Positions 31,213 to 41,657 of a DNA stretch of 64,000 bases are shown in pieces. Every line of letters starts with the position of its first letter. The first letter of the stretch is position 1. The stretch comes from Pseudoips prasinana (Eukaryota; Arthropoda; Insecta; Lepidoptera; Nolidae): contig OX621240.1 in the NCBI GenBank assembly GCA_951640165.1, forward strand, positions 36,088,713 through 36,152,712, in the 5' to 3' direction. The translations under genes and the position numbers were made by a program. Below the pieces are notes generated by a model. The model ran no database searches. It was not told the origin of the DNA and saw nothing but the letters and a program-made list of their open reading frames with translations.

Positions 31213-31629
31213 AACAAAATAAATTTTTGAGTCTGTCTCTTGAAAACCTTACCCAATAAAAGAGAACTTATCAAAAAATATTATTTTCAAACTACAATTT
31301 AAGCGAAAAAGATAATTTGAATACTTTAAAGGTACTTTAATTTGATATATAAACTCAAATCAAAACATATCAAATCAAATATTTAAATTTGCGATAATGG
31401 GTGTTTATATAAGTTGTTACTTAAAGGTATCACTATAATCGGCTTTTGGCATGCAAATATTAAAATGCTCGTAAAACAAACATTACATTTAATTTATACC
31501 TAAAATGTCATTATATAAATGTCGTAATTAAAATTTTATAATGAAATAATAAATTAATAATTTCATATAAATAAAAATTAACAGAAAATAACTAATACTT
31601 TACAAAAAAAGATTAATATAAAAATAATA
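31213..31629. other. AT-rich sequence, nothing recognised
   Basis: No ORF or repeat assigned. Confidence 0.4.
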
Positions 31630-31855
31630 ATAATATCCTGGGACATTATTCACACATGGTCATCTGATCCCAAACTAAGCAGAGCTATTACATACTATTT
31701 TTCTTTTGTAAATACATACTTATATAGATAATTTAAGCCCAGAGTCAGGACAAACAGACATGTTCATGCACACAAATATTTGTCCCGGGTGGGAATCGAA
31801 CCTCCGGCGTGAAAGGCAGCGTATCTACCAACCACGCCAACAGGCCCGCATATAA
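31630..31855 (-). mobile_element. SINE-2 copy
   Basis: Reverse strand. On the plus strand the tail 'aataatatcctgggacatta' comes first, then 'gtgggaatcgaac' (B-box complement) and the head 'ccaccaacagg'-like end at about 31845. A small deletion lies near the head. Confidence 0.85.
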
Positions 31856-31921
31856 CATGAATCATAAATATTTATCCTCAATTACTCGTTACGAGCATAG
31901 TATATAACACTTTTAAGCCAA

Positions 31922-32184
31922 GGTCACCGTAGCCTAGTTGGTAGTGCTCCTGCCTACGAAGCTGGTGGTCCTGGGTTCGAATCCCGGTAAGTGAAAATAT
32001 TTGTGTGATGAGCACGAATATTTGTTTCTGAGTCATGGATGTTTTCTACGTATATAAGTATTTATCTATCTATATAAGTATGTATATCGTCGCCTGGTAC
32101 CCATAGTACAAGCTTTGCTTAGTTTGGGGCTTGGATGATCTGTGTGACATTGTCCCCAGATATTATTATTATTATTTCTTTACG
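31922..32184 (+). mobile_element. SINE-1, full length
   Basis: Head 'ggtcaccgtagcctagttgg', B box 'gggttcgaatcc', body 'gtgtgatgagcacgaatatt', 'cgtcgcctggtacccatag', tail 'cagatattattattattatt'. The reference copy for SINE-1. Confidence 0.92.
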
Positions 32185-32420
32185 TTTGACCAACAGAATA
32201 GTTTATACACTAGTAAAAATGTTATTCTCGAAATATTTATGTATGTGAGTGTATGAAATATAAAATTGAACAGATAAACTTACCATCAGTGTATTCATTA
32301 GGGAAAATTGTACGTTGGAATGCTGTGTGCATTTATGTATGTAAATAAAATTTAAATACTGGAATACTTAAAAAGTTCAATGAATTCATGAAAGTGAGTA
32401 TTTATGTATACAAATTGAGA
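32185..32420. other. AT-rich spacer
   Basis: Nothing recognised. Confidence 0.35.
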
Positions 32421-32422
32421 TA

Positions 32423-32548
32423 GTCCACGAAGGGCACCTGCGCGAATGGCACCTAGCCTAGTCCACGAAAGGCACCTATCAATATTTTTGGCAGGTGCTC
32501 TTCGTGGATTCAATTTATTTATTGCATTCTTGTCCACGAAAGGCACCT
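32423..32548. repeat. Clustered 17-bp motif, three direct and one inverted copy
   Basis: 'gtccacgaagggcacct' at 32423, 'gtccacgaaaggcacct' at 32461 and 32532, and inverted 'aggtgctcttcgtgga' at 32493. A part motif ('cgaatggcaccta') sits at about 32442. It may be the ends of a small transposon or a fold-back; no protein is encoded. Confidence 0.7.
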
Positions 32549-33723
32549 ACGTTAACCGTTATAGTAACCTAGGTTATTAAATGAAAAATATCGATAAATA
32601 TCACTAGAACATTTATTAACATTACTAATATTACGCACAAACTGGGCTACCTCTACAAATCGGGCTTCCGCATATTTGTGCCTGAACCCCTCCTAAACTG
32701 GATTGATGATATTTTTGTGGGTGTTTGAGTGAGTTCCATGACGGGTTTAATTTACTACGTCAACTGGGCCAACTGAGCCCTGGTAGGTCACTCTGCAATC
32801 GGGTTTAAACATATTTTGTGTGTTGATGTGGGTTCTTTGGATTGTTTGCTATCTGATTTATAAAACTAAGACTCCTGACAATTACATCTCTATACATACC
32901 CGAGATAGCATTGTTTGTAAAAAACAATCCTCATTTATTTGACAAAGCTTGTGTTGATAAGAAATAACTGTCCAGAGATCCATCGAAACTGGCTTCACAA
33001 AAATGTTTAAGTACCCTGCAGCAAAAGAACAGCCATATGATGGTAATAAAAGTGTATAACAAAATACCAAAAACACTAAGTGAGCTACCATATTATTAGC
33101 TAATATATTCAAAAACTATATATTCATTTGGCTGTTACATGGTTGTTTTTATACCATTAAGGAATTTTTGATGATAAAATATTGACATGAAAAATAGATA
33201 ATTTGACATAGGTAGGTACTTATTTAGAAATACTTCTTAATATTAATATCAGACATTATAAAATTATTATTACTTTTATGTGCTTATAATGATGTAAACA
33301 AATGTTATTAATTTTAAACTTACAAGATCAGATAGACATATTAATCAATGTGGTTTTATTGTATAGACGCTTTATATGTTATTTTTAAAATTATTCTATT
33401 ACTTTGTAATAATTAGTAACTTTTTATGTCACTTAAATTTGCATGCCGTCAAATCGGCGTAACATGCTGAACCTATACAATTTTATGTAACACCTTGTAA
33501 CCATGTTGCTGGCGAATAAATATATTTCATTTCATTTCACTGGACGATTTAAGCCTGCCTTCAGCTTTATTGTCGGGTAAAGCAGTGAAAACCACATAGT
33601 TTAACTATAAATCTCACGTTAAAAATATTGAATTAAATTAAGGATCTCAAATCTTATCAAAAATTGTCTAGAAAATAGATCAGATATTATGTTTCAAGGG
33701 TGGACCGAGTTTTTAAAGTCATC
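32549..33723. other. AT-rich sequence, mostly unassigned
   Basis: Possible LINE tail 'cgaataaatatatttcattt' at about 33513, and a family E scrap at 33565-33620 ('taaagcagtgaaaacc'). No supported gene. Confidence 0.4.
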
Positions 33724-33767
33724 ATCATCATATCACCCGAAAGTCGCCTTTCGGGTGATATGATGAT
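33724..33767. repeat. Perfect 20-bp hairpin
   Basis: 'atcatcatatcacccgaaag' (33724-33743) pairs with its complement at 33748-33767; loop tcgc. It sits next to an RTE-like remnant ending in ATC repeats. Confidence 0.85.
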
Positions 33768-33783
33768 ATGATATCGATATGAC

Positions 33784-33966
33784 CTATGGCCCTTGCCCAT
33801 TTGTAGACAAAGGCCTTCCCTCCAAGTCTCTACAATTGCCGACCACATCGAGCAGCTTCCAGTGACTCAAAAGATCTTCGCTCCATGTTGTAGGAGACCT
33901 GCCCATGCTGCATCTTCCGGTTCGTGGTCGTACCTTACGTGGTTCACCAGAAATTATCAAAAACAA
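33784..33966 (-). pseudogene. RTE-type LINE C-terminal scrap
   Basis: 60 codons: 'GRSPTTWSEDL' then 'WKLLDVVGNCRDLEGRPLST'. This resembles the extreme C-terminus of RTE-type ORFs, which end in a G-R-P-P-x-R-W-x-D-D block and then R-x-x-W-R. The same end is clearer at 41728-41868. No RT palm is present. Confidence 0.4.
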
Positions 33967-33967
33967 T

Positions 33968-34554
33968 TATCTTATAAAATTATCTTATAAACAATTATCT
34001 TATCTTTTCTTACCTTTCTGCCGCAGCGGCCGTCGTGACTTACCCACTGCCACTTCAACTTGGCAATTCTTCTAAAGTTTCTAAAGTTTACTCAATTAAA
34101 TTATAAGTTAAAGTGAGTACACAAATTATATTACACGTTGGATAGATTCATTAATTCCTTGAAATTGTAAAAACACTGAAAAGTCAACATTATATTTTAT
34201 CCACTCAGAGCCGCTAATGATCTAGGCTGATACTTCAGCGGTGTCAATTAAAATCGAGATATCTCGTTAATGACGAACAAATGTATAGACACTCTATTTG
34301 TGATCACAGAAAACTCGATGTCAAGTAAACGAGAAACTTCAAAAAAGTATAAGTATCTTGGGATCGAATATCTTGGGACAATCAACTGACAGAACAGATA
34401 ATTGTCGTCATCACACAAAGATTAATCCTGGATGGGGAAAAAACCCACGACTTCTGACTTATCCTAAACAAACAGGGGGATCTACTCCTAAGGCGCTGGT
34501 CAAGGTGATTGTGAAATCATTCGTTTAATCGGCTTCCTTTGAAGATATGGTGTA
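33968..34554. other. Unassigned sequence
   Basis: No gene or repeat recognised. Confidence 0.4.
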
Positions 34555-34640
34555 ATAAATGCTCCGGAATCTATTTCCAACGTTAAAACCGATTGAAAGA
34601 ATGATTTGTGATAATGTTTAACTTTCATCTACATATTGAC
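34555..34640 (+). repeat. 86-bp direct repeat, left of SINE-1
   Basis: Matches 34862-34948 with several mismatches ('ccggaatctattt', 'gataatgtttaactttcatc'). It ends exactly where SINE-1 begins. Confidence 0.85.
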
Positions 34641-34861
34641 GGTCACCGTAGCCTAGTTGGTAGTACTCCTGCCTACGAAGCTGGTGGTCCTGGGTTCGAA
34701 ATTTGTTTCTGAGTCATGGATGTTTTTATATATTTAAGTATTTATCTATCTATATAAGTATGTATATCGTCGCCTGGTACCCATAGTACAAGCTTTGCTT
34801 AGTTTGGGGCTAGGAGGATCTATGTGACACTGTCCCTAGATATTATTATATTATTATTATT
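34641..34861 (+). mobile_element. SINE-1 with internal deletion
   Basis: The head is intact to 'ctgggttcgaa'. About 38 bases present in 31922-32184 are then missing, including most of 'gatgagcacgaat', and the body resumes at 'atttgtttctgagtcatgg'. Tail 'cctagatattattatattat'. Confidence 0.88.
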
Positions 34862-34948
34862 ATAAATGGTCCGGAATCTATTTACAACGTTGAAACCGAT
34901 TGAAAGAATAATTTTTGATAATGTTTAACTTTCATCTACATATTTGAC
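34862..34948 (+). repeat. 87-bp direct repeat, right of SINE-1
   Basis: Second copy of 34555-34640; it starts exactly where the SINE tail ends. Confidence 0.85.
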
Positions 34949-35428
34949 GTCGATCACGATCATAATGACCGGCGACTTGGCAGTGGCCCCTCGCGCCAGT
35001 ATTAATAGTATTAAAAACCTAAAGAAAATAATTATGATGAATTTTTGAGTAGCCCAGGTTTTCCACCGACTTTAATGATTTGCTTTAATGAGTTTGAGTA
35101 GGTTTGTCTATAGTGTGAATTTACGATTTTAGACGGTAGATGGTGTTACGAAAATCTTTACTGAGGAAATAAAATCTGGTCATCCACACATACAGTGGTA
35201 GCTATTAATAGCTTATGCAATAGAATGTGAATGTTGTATGAGCTAGAGCCGTGCCTATACACTGTATTTCTGCTATATAAAATTACGGTAGCAATAAAAA
35301 AAAAACGATATATCAAGCTTCTGACTCATATATTATACATACAAAACGAGTACTCTCACTTGTCAGCTAGCTCTTATATATAACTAACTTATATAAATAA
35401 CTTATGCAATATTAACATTCAAGATACC
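34949..35428. other. Unassigned sequence
   Basis: No gene or repeat recognised. Confidence 0.4.
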
Positions 35429-35636
35429 GGTCACCGTAGCCTAGTTGGTAGTGCTCCTGCCTACGAAGCTGGTGGTCCTGGGTTCGAATCCCGGTAAGTG
35501 CAAATATTTGTGTGATGAGCACGAATATTTGTTTCAGCATGGATGTTTTCTATGTATATAAGTATTCATCTATCTATATAAGTATGTATATCGTCGCCTG
35601 GTACCCATAGTACAAGTTTTGATTAGTTTGGGGCTA

Positions 35637-35650
35637 GGATGATCTGTGTG
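35637..35650. repeat. TSD of the R1-clade LINE, left
   Basis: 'ggatgatctgtgtg', part of SINE-1; right copy at 41696-41709 is 'ggatgatcagtgtg' (one mismatch). Confidence 0.9.
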
Positions 35651-36019
35651 GGGGTACTAGGTCGGAAAACCTCCTCGTGTGTCCGGGACTACTGGTCCCA
35701 TTCGAATATTTATATTCGGTGGGAACGGAAGTTTCTGGAACGGTGTACCCTGGGCGTGGGCGCTGGCTTTTTCCTATGCTTACATGGGGAGAAACCATCG
35801 TCCATGGCTAATATTCCGACACCTCACCCCTCTGTTGTCCCCTCTATACACTGGAGGGGACAGCGGAGGAGCGCAAGCCTAAGCTGCGCCGCACGGTGAT
35901 GGGCTGAATACCGGAGCGCTTAATCCGGTCACGATCTGCGGCAACCCTTAGCCCCTGAGCAATTACCCGGCGAGGGGGGTACCGGGGGGTAAACCGGTTC
36001 AAAGGGTAATAAAACAGAG

Positions 36020-37657
36020 ATGTCTCTTAGATTAACAATACCCCAGGAGGGTACCGGCTCTGCCGGAGAATCCCTCCCGGGTCCTTCGGGACCCGGCTGT
36101 CCCACCGTATCTGGGCGGGACACTAATAGACATACACCCGCGGAGGTTGCGGATAGGGTGCACACGCCCAGTTTTGTGCACCCTTATACAGTAGGGGAAA
36201 ATAATATGTCGGCTGGCGTCGAGAATTATGCCGGGACCGCCACAAGGAGGAGCACCAGGAGAACCGTGAGGTCGTGTACCCGCTCGGCCACTCCTGTACC
36301 GGGGACATCCCGAGGCACCGCGGACTTGGAGAGTGATGGCTCCCTGAGGTCCGCGGTGTCCATGGAGTCCCTGGATAGTCAAGTAGAGACTCCGGGGGAA
36401 AAGCGACGGAGCCCCGCCGGGCATAGTGGGCGCCAGGTCAAGGCAGCCAAACGGAGCGAGGATGTGGACTTGACCCGGGTCGAAGATCTGGCGGAAGAAT
36501 TTCGCCAGCAGCCGACGGCCGACCTGGGCGCAGCGATACACGGGGCGATGGCGACGGTGGAGATGGTGGCGGAAAAATCCCACCGCTTGAAAGGCGATTT
36601 TGTCCGCGCTCTGCGACTGGCGGCCCGTAAAGCTCAGGTGGCCGCCACTGAGCTGCATGGGAGGACTGGCGGGGATAGGCTGGAACTGGAGAACCAGCAG
36701 CTTCGTTCCCAGTTGGCCTCCTTGGAGTCGCGAGTGGCCGCCATGTCAGCCGAACTGGTGGAACTTCGCCGGCGTGAGGTGGGGGCTCTCCCGCCCCAGT
36801 CTTCACCATCACGTCCATCGCAGAATCTGGTGACTCCGCCAGGATCACCGTCTCAGGTACCGGTGCCGCAGCGGATACCGGACAGGCGCCGGTTAGCAGC
36901 GCAACCGGCCCCGGCAACACAGAAGACCAATCCTGGCGCTTCCCCCTTAGCTCCAGCCCGGGAGGATTCAGCCTCGCCAGGCGAGAGGTTTGCAGCCCTT
37001 TTGGACCAACGCTTGGTCCAAATGCGCCGCGACCTGATAGCGGAAATTTTCCCGGAGAGAGCTATCCGCCCACCACTTGCTCGGACCGTAGCGCCACCCA
37101 CAATGACGCAAGTCGTGGGGGTCGCGGCGGGAAGAAAACGAGGTGGCCGTCAACGCAGGCGCCGGGCTGCTGCCGTGGATGCAGCTGCTGCTCGGTCCGC
37201 GGCGCCGTCATCCATGACAGGACCACCGCCACCCGCTGATGGCACTTGGGCTCAGGTCGTTGGCCGAAAGGCCAGAGCCAAGGCTGCCCGGGGAAATCAA
37301 CAGCCGCCGCATCCAAAGAGGCCGCCGACGCTTCCGAGACCGCCATCCACAGCAGCGGTGACGGTCAATTTGCCGCCAAACTCGGCCGCTACTATGGCCG
37401 AGATTATGAAGTTGGCGAGGGCCAAGGTACAGTTGAAGGACCTTGGTCTGGAGGCGGGCCTTCGCCCTAAGAGAGCCTTGACTGGGGGTCTCATTTTGAG
37501 AATCCCTGGTCCGGAGGGCTTCGCGAAGGCGGAGGCCCTGTCCACTCGGCTAAGGGATGCCTTAGCCGAAACGGGCGCTGTGGTGGCGCACCCTGTGGCG
37601 ATGGGAGAGCTCCGGGTGCTAGACCTTGATGACTCCGTCAACCCCACAAGTGGCTGA
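36020..37657 (+). pseudogene. R1-clade ORF1 (Gag-like), N-terminal part, frameshifted
   Basis: 545 codons from ATG 36020. The first ~150 residues are Pro/Ser/Arg-rich and probably disordered. Residues about 220-255 ('LELENQQLRSQLASLESRVA') form a strong coiled coil, then come a basic, Pro-rich linker and the start of the conserved gag core ('AKVQLKDLGLEAGLRPKRAL'). The frame ends at TGA 37657 soon after 'LRVLDLDDSVNP', because one extra base near 37642-37648 ('gtcaacccc') shifts it out of the frame that continues the protein. In R1-clade elements ORF1 binds RNA and forms the RNP. Confidence 0.88.
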
Positions 37658-38153
37658 AGCCTTGGCCACGACGGGTGGATGTGCCGTTGCCGACATAAAG
37701 GTCGGCGTAATTCGGTTCTCCCCGTCCGGTTTGGGTTCAGTGTGGATTCGGTGTCCACTGGTGGCCGCCCGCAAACTAGCGGCTTGCGGGCGTATACTGG
37801 TGGGATGGATGTCGGTCCGGGTGGAAGCCCTTCCACCAAGAGCTCTCCAATGCTACCGCTGCCTGGAGAAGGGGCACGTCAGGGCTCAGTGCACGGGATG
37901 TGACCGGAGCGCGTCGTGCTTCGTCTGTGGCCAACAAAACCACAAGGCGAAAGAATGCACGGCGCGTGCGCCTCACTGTGTTGTGTGTGCCGACCTTGGC
38001 AGGCCGGCTGGTCACCGGCTAGGTAGCGGTAGGTGCACGCCGCCAAAGGCTAGGAGTAGAGGAGCTGGACGTCCTGCCACGTCCGCTCCAACAACAACGT
38101 CGCGGTCTACAGATCCGGGCTCTGGCCCCGTTGGGGTGTCAATGGAGTTGTAA
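37636..38153 (+). pseudogene. R1-clade ORF1, C-terminal part with three zinc knuckles
   Basis: The protein continues in the next frame from about 37636 ('PQVAEALATTGGCAVADIKV') to TAA 38153. It carries the gag knuckles 'CYRCLEKGHVRAQC' and 'CFVCGQQNHKAKEC' (both C-x2-C-x4-H-x4-C) and a third, looser one beginning 'CVVC', the usual R1-clade set for nucleic-acid binding. After the third knuckle a Ser/Thr/Pro/Arg-rich tail leads to the stop. ORF2 continues directly in the same frame. Confidence 0.88.
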
Positions 38154-41100
38154 AAATTCTTTCCCCCCCAACTTATTTTGCAGGGCAACTTGAACCACTG
38201 CATCGCTGCGCAAGCTCTTCTTGCGCAGACGATTGCCGAACGTTCAGTTGCCCTAGCGATAGTGGCGGAGCCTCACTCCGTGCCCGACCACCCTCGTTGG
38301 TTCGGGTCGGATGGGGGCCTCGTCGCCATATACTGGGCGGGGGGAAAACGCGACCCCCATTGCTCACTTCTGGCTAAGGGGCCCGGATTCGTCGTCGTGG
38401 AGTGGGGACCAGCAGTTGTGGTGGGCTGCTACATCTCCCCGAATTGCGGCCTCGCAAATTTTGAGGCGTACCTGGACGGACTCACGAGCCACATTAGCGG
38501 CTACCAGTCCCGTCCGGTACTCGTCCTGGGCGATTTCAACGCCCACTCTGGTGTTTGGGGCGATGCCCGGGACGACGTTCGAGGGGAGATACTGCTAGAA
38601 TGGGCCGCCGGACTGGACCTCCGTCTTGTAAACCGAGGTTCAGTCAGTACCTGTGTGCGTTGGCAGGGGGAGTCGATCGTCGACTTGACGTGGGCGACTC
38701 CCTCGGCCTTGCACCTGGTCTCGGGGTGGAGAGTTGCGGAGGAAGTGGCCACACTGTCGGATCATCGACATATTCTTTTCAGCGTGGCCCTCCGTCCGCC
38801 CCGAGGCGGCCCCAACCGAAGTAGCTTTATCCCACCGCGGCGCTGGTCCCTGCGTCACATAGACCGCGACATGCTGACGGCTGCCGCCATTGCCATTCAT
38901 TGGGGCGCCAGTGAAGGTGGAGAAAGGATTCCGTCCGATCCCAATTCGCAAGCGGACTGGTTCCGCGGCACCATGTCTCGCGTCTGCGACATGTCAATGC
39001 CTCGGATCCGTCCGGGTGACAGACGAGGCTCGCAATATTGGTGGTCGGCCGAAATCGCGCGACTCCGATCGGAGTACGTCGCAGCGCGTCGCCGACACCA
39101 GCGAGCCCGTCGGAGGAGGCGAGCCAATGCCGAAGAGGATGCCAGAGCGCATACGGCGTATAAAGTCGCCGTCAAGGCGCTATCGATTGCGATAGCGGAA
39201 GCCAAAGCTCGGTCCTGGAACGAGCTAATCGAGGGACTGAATAGGGACCCATGGGGGCGCCCGTACAAAATGGTACTGGGCAAGCTCAGACCGTGGGTCC
39301 CTCCGTTGACGAGTACCCTGGACCCGGATTTTCTGAAGAGAGTGGTAGACACCCTCTTCCCTAGGGTCCAGGACAGTCCCTCGGACTCTCCGTCACCGTC
39401 GCACCATGATTGGGACGACCAGTTTGAGGTGACGGAGGGAGAGATGGACCGAGCAGTACGGCGACTTGCAGCCCGAAACACCGCCCCTGGCCTGGATGGG
39501 ATACCGGGCAGGGCGTGGGTGTACGCTCTGGTAGTCTTGGGGGACCGGTTGAGGCAACTTTTCACAAGCTGCCTCCGTACTACCGTGTTCCCTACCTGCT
39601 GGAAAGAAGCCAAGCTTGTGCTGTTGCAAAAGCCAGGCAGGACCGCCGATTCTCCCTCGGCGTTCCGACCAATCTGCTTGCTGGATGAGGCGGGCAAGCT
39701 CTTTGAGCGTGTCATTGCCGCCCGTCTCAGCGAGCATCTGTCACGCGTTGGCCCCGACTTGTCGGACAACCAGTTCGGCTTCCGACAGGGACGTTCGACG
39801 CTGGACGCGATTAACCGCGTCCGAGCCCTGTCGGAACCCGCCGTCCGGGCGGGGGGGGTGGCGTTGGCGGTGAGCTTAGACATCGTCAACGCCTTCAACT
39901 CCGTCCCCTGGTGGGCGATACGGGAGGCACTGGTCCACCATAACGTGCCTCCCTATCTGCGTGGTATAGTCGGGGCATATTTGCGTGACAGGACGATCAA
40001 ATTCGTCGGTCGGAACGGGATTGAGATCCAGAGGGAGCTCTCCTGCGGGGTTCCTCAGGGGTCCGTGTTGGGACCTCTGTTATGGAGCCTCGCCTATGAT
40101 CCGGTCCTGCGGATTGGCCTACCTCCCGGAGTGAGCGTCGTCTGCTATGCGGACGACACGCTCGTTATAGTCCGGGAGGTCAGCTTCCAGCGGGCGGTAC
40201 GGCTCGCCGAACTCGGTGTTGCATGTGTCGTTGCGGCCATAAGGAGACTGGGCCTTCGGGTAGCGCCTCACAAGACCGAGGCGTTGTGGTTCCACGGATT
40301 ACGCCGTAGGCAGGAACCACCCAGTACGTCGATGCGGGTAGGTGACGTAGAGGTCAGGGTGGGGCGGTACATGAAGTACCTGGGCCTCACCCTAGACAGT
40401 CGATGGGGCTTCGAGGAGCACTTTGAGCGTCTGGCACCCCGAGTGCGCCGGGTAACCGGCGCGTTACACCGGCTGTTGCCGAACCTCGGGGGTCCACGGG
40501 AAGAAGTTCGCCGCCTCTACGGAGGTGTCGTGCGATCCATGGCTCTTTACGGGGCGCCCGTCTGGTCTGAACGCCTGACGGGCCCCTCCCACTGCAGAGC
40601 TATTTTGAACAGCCTGCAGCGTGTGGTGGCCATACGGATCGCACGAGGATACCGAACGGTATCCTTTGAGGCGGCGACACTCCTGGCGCGCCTCCCACCG
40701 TTTGATCTCCTGGCGGCAGTCGACGCAACGGTTTACACCGAGATCCGCGTCCGCCGGGAGATCGGTGAGGCGCCAGAGCAGACGCTCGTTGCCTATAGGC
40801 GGTATGCACACCGGCGCGTACTAACACAGTGGCGCGCACGGCTGGAGTTGCGTCTGAACGCGCGCCAACGTGCCGTCGGTGCTATCCTGCCTCACCTCGA
40901 GGCCTGGGTGGGAAGGAAGGGTGGTTACGTCACCTACAGACTGACTCAGATACTCACCGGACACGGATGTTTCGGTGAGTATCTGTGCCGGATCGGCCGA
41001 GAAGCGACAACACATTGTCACCATTGCGGGAGCGACCTGGACTCTGCCCAGCATACGCTGGAGGAGTGCCCGGCCTGGGAGGCCGAGAGACGAGTCCTGG

Positions 41101-41297
41101 TCGCTGAGATCGGACGGGATCTTTCGCCGCCAGCAGTCGTGTATGCGATGCTGGCTGGCGACTCCACCAAATGGGACGCCGTGGTCTCCTTCTGTGAGGC
41201 AGTTTTGCTGCAGAAGGAGGCCGCCGAACGGGATCGGAAACGAGCCGATCCCGCTCGTAGGCGGAGGAGGCGTCGGGGTGGCGGCGGCAGCCGTTAG
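38154..41297 (+). CDS. R1-clade ORF2: APE endonuclease, RT, CCHC
   Basis: Open from just after the ORF1 stop to TAG 41297. Counting from codon 38178 (1039 residues): endonuclease start 'GNLNHCIAAQALL' with N4, 'AIVAEPH' with E31, 'VLGDFNAHSGVWG' with D119 and N121, 'SDHRHI' with D195/H196. RT: 'APGLDGIPG' at 436, motif A 'VSLDIVNAFNSVPW' with D568, motif B 'GVPQGSVLGPLLWSLAYDP' at 624-642, motif C 'YADD' at 657-660. The C-terminal knuckle is C947/C950/H959/C964. All catalytic residues are present. No ATG occurs near the start; the first in-frame Met is past residue 260, so expression must depend on ORF1 (reinitiation or stop readthrough) or a non-ATG start. Confidence 0.95.
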   Translation, partial: KFFPPQLILQGNLNHCIAAQALLAQTIAERSVALAIVAEPHSVPDHPRWFGSDGGLVAIYWAGGKRDPHCSLLAKGPGFVVVEWGPAVVVGCYISPNCGLANFEAYLDGLTSHISGYQSRPVLVLGDFNAHSGVWGDARDDVRGEILLEWAAGLDLRLVNRGSVSTCVRWQGESIVDLTWATPSALHLVSGWRVAEEVATLSDHRHILFSVALRPPRGGPNRSSFIPPRRWSLRHIDRDMLTAAAIAIHWGASEGGERIPSDPNSQADWFRGTMSRVCDMSMPRIRPGDRRGSQYWWSAEIARLRSEYVAARRRHQRARRRRRANAEEDARAHTAYKVAVKALSIAIAEAKARSWNELIEGLNRDPWGRPYKMVLGKLRPWVPPLTSTLDPDFLKRVVDTLFPRVQDSPSDSPSPSHHDWDDQFEVTEGEMDRAVRRLAARNTAPGLDGIPGRAWVYALVVLGDRLRQLFTSCLRTTVFPTCWKEAKLVLLQKPGRTADSPSAFRPICLLDEAGKLFERVIAARLSEHLSRVGPDLSDNQFGFRQGRSTLDAINRVRALSEPAVRAGGVALAVSLDIVNAFNSVPWWAIREALVHHNVPPYLRGIVGAYLRDRTIKFVGRNGIEIQRELSCGVPQGSVLGPLLWSLAYDPVLRIGLPPGVSVVCYADDTLVIVREVSFQRAVRLAELGVACVVAAIRRLGLRVAPHKTEALWFHGLRRRQEPPSTSMRVGDVEVRVGRYMKYLGLTLDSRWGFEEHFERLAPRVRRVTGALHRLLPNLGGPREEVRRLYGGVVRSMALYGAPVWSERLTGPSHCRAILNSLQRVVAIRIARGYRTVSFEAATLLARLPPFDLLAAVDATVYTEIRVRREIGEAPEQTLVAYRRYAHRRVLTQWRARLELRLNARQRAVGAILPHLEAWVGRKGGYVTYRLTQILTGHGCFGEYLCRIGREATTHCHHCGSDLDSAQHTLEECPAWEAERRVLVAEIGRDLSPPAVVYAMLAGDSTKWDAVVSFCEAVLLQKEAAERDRKRADPARRRRRRRGGGGSR

Positions 41298-41656
41298 CCC
41301 AACTCCCCTCGGGGCCGCGGCGGCAGTGTGAGAAGTGTCCTCTACTGCCGCCACGTACAAGCGGCTCCGGGATGACAGCGATCTGTTTGTGGCGCAGTCG
41401 CTGTGCCGTACTGGCAGGAGTCGGCAATAGGGGAGGGCAATCCAAAGGAGCCCTCCCAGGGTACGTGTCCCGACCATCTGGGACATGGCGCAAAAGGGGG
41501 GTACCGGAGCAGCATACCCGCGTTCCCGGGACTCCCCCATCAGGCGCCAAGAGAAGTCCACGGCAGGTAGGTTTAGTCCAAGCCCAAGCAAGTCCGACAT
41601 ACCCACCCGCAGACACTTTTTGCGGGTGGCATGCGAAGGCATTCCCCCTGCCTTAT

Positions 41657-41657
<1 letters not shown>
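41298..41657 (+). other. R1-clade LINE 3' UTR
   Basis: GC-rich, alignable with 57-375. Near its end come 'agtccgacatacccacccgc' (41591-41610), a hairpin at 41603-41629 and a small one from 'aaggca' and 'tgcctt' at about 41636-41654, directly before poly(A). In R1-clade relatives the 3' UTR is recognised by the RT for target-primed synthesis; the same role is inferred here. Confidence 0.75.
41603..41629 (+). repeat. Terminal hairpin of the R1-clade LINE
   Basis: 'ccacccgc' (41603-41610) pairs with 'gcgggtgg' (41622-41629) around an 11-base loop. It is in the position of the hairpin at 16126-16156 but differs in sequence. Confidence 0.75.

Noticed and set aside
31922..32000. tRNA-like heads of SINE-1, SINE-2 and SINE-3 considered as tRNA genes
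   Set aside because: Each is followed by a conserved SINE body and recurs as a dispersed repeat; stems are degraded.
33724..33767. Perfect hairpins considered as microRNA precursors
   Set aside because: Near-perfect pairing and tiny loops are more typical of fold-back elements; no expression evidence.
36032..36658. 208-codon minus-strand frame
   Set aside because: Antisense of R1-clade ORF1; GC-rich codons suppress stops on both strands.
38897..39898. 333-codon minus-strand frame
   Set aside because: Antisense of ORF2 whose sense frame has all endonuclease and RT motifs.
40821..41642. Minus-strand frames of 220 and 273 codons
   Set aside because: Antisense to the end of ORF2 and the 3' UTR; no domain.
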